From an uncultured Bacilli bacterium (GTDB taxonomy: Bacteria; Bacillota_I; Bacilli_A; RF39; UBA660), in the NCBI GenBank assembly GCA_944358275.1, contig CALVQZ010000044.1:1-6268 (forward strand): DNA of 6,268 nucleotides. Direction: 5' to 3'. A program made the position numbers and the translations under genes. Below the pieces are notes generated by a model. That model made no database searches, was not told the origin of the DNA, and worked only from the letters and a program-made list of their open reading frames with translations. This document shows, piece after piece, positions 6,101 through 6,268 of the stretch; position 1 is the stretch's first letter, and each line of letters opens with the position of its first letter.

Positions 6101-6151
6101 AAATTAAAGCAAAAAAATATAAAAACAATGTATAAAAAAGTAAAAAAAAAA

Positions 6152-6257
6152 GACTGGCAACGTCCTATTTTAGCAATAACTATTTTCGGCGTATAAGTGC
6201 TTAACTTCTGTGTTCGGCATGGGAACAGGTGTATCCACTTAGCAATCATCACCAGTA
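6152..6257 (-). rRNA. rrf: 5S ribosomal RNA, short form
   Basis: The - strand carries the conserved core CACCTGTTCCCATGCCGAAC and AGAAGTTAAGC, and ends ATAGGACGTTGCCAGT. Helix I pairs ACTGGTGA at the 5' end (from 6256) with the 3' end at 6153; helices II and III are also recognisable. The region between GCCGAAAATAG and AATAGGACG is about 11 nt shorter than in Bacillus subtilis, leaving only a possible 3-bp stem TAG/CTA for helix IV. Total length is about 104-107 nt instead of about 116. Exact ends are estimated from helix I pairing. It is probably the last gene of an rRNA operon whose 23S gene lies beyond the right edge. Confidence 0.93.
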
Positions 6258-6268
6258 CATTTTGAGAA

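Noticed and set aside
5993..6196. Small + strand frame across the tsaE start and 5S gene
   Set aside because: It is antisense to tsaE and the 5S rRNA and has low-complexity Lys/Asn/Phe content.

Overview
The window comes from an AT-rich, low-GC Gram-positive-type bacterium (Bacillota). The evidence is A/T-biased codons, AGGAGG-type ribosome binding sites, a class B-like sortase, a BclA-like collagen protein and a clostridia/bacilli-like 5S rRNA. The 5S is only about 104-107 nt because the helix IV region is cut to a tiny hairpin. Short 5S molecules of this kind are known from Mollicutes and some walled relatives, so a gut-type Bacilli lineage near Erysipelotrichales/RF39 is my best guess; Clostridia cannot be excluded. 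The standard genetic code is used: the glycosyltransferase gene has eleven TGG tryptophan codons and no internal TGA.

Left part, + strand (1-2087): a 260-residue collagen-like protein with Gly-X-Thr triplets, closed by a strong intrinsic terminator. It is followed by a family 2 glycosyltransferase with C-terminal TPR-like helices and its own terminator. The pairing resembles the bclA3-sgtA arrangement of Clostridioides difficile, and the enzyme is a good candidate to glycosylate the threonines of the collagen.

Middle part, - strand (2062-3452): a membrane-anchored class B-like sortase and, downstream of it, a small secreted protein with an Ig-like/cadherin-like module and a MucBP-like module. 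The secreted protein stops right after a sorting-type motif (IPYTG plus Ile), with no membrane segment or basic tail. The same nucleotides form the terminator hairpin of the converging glycosyltransferase gene. The sortase keeps its His and Cys but has Tyr where the catalytic Arg is expected.

Right part, - strand (3526-6257): the 5S rRNA gene, presumably the end of an rRNA operon entering from outside the window, then a tight tsaE-tsaB-rimI-tsaD cluster. TsaB, TsaD and TsaE act together to add threonylcarbamoyl to A37 of tRNAs that read ANN codons. RimI is a ribosomal-protein-type N-acetyltransferase commonly carried in this cluster. The genes overlap or lie 1-4 nt apart and should be one transcript, ended by a short hairpin with a U tract.

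No mobile element, CRISPR array or tRNA gene was seen, and no stretch over 300 bases lacks a gene. The most unusual points are the tail-less sorting motif encoded by a terminator stem, the Arg-to-Tyr change in the sortase, the collagen protein with no C-terminal domain, and the shortened 5S rRNA.
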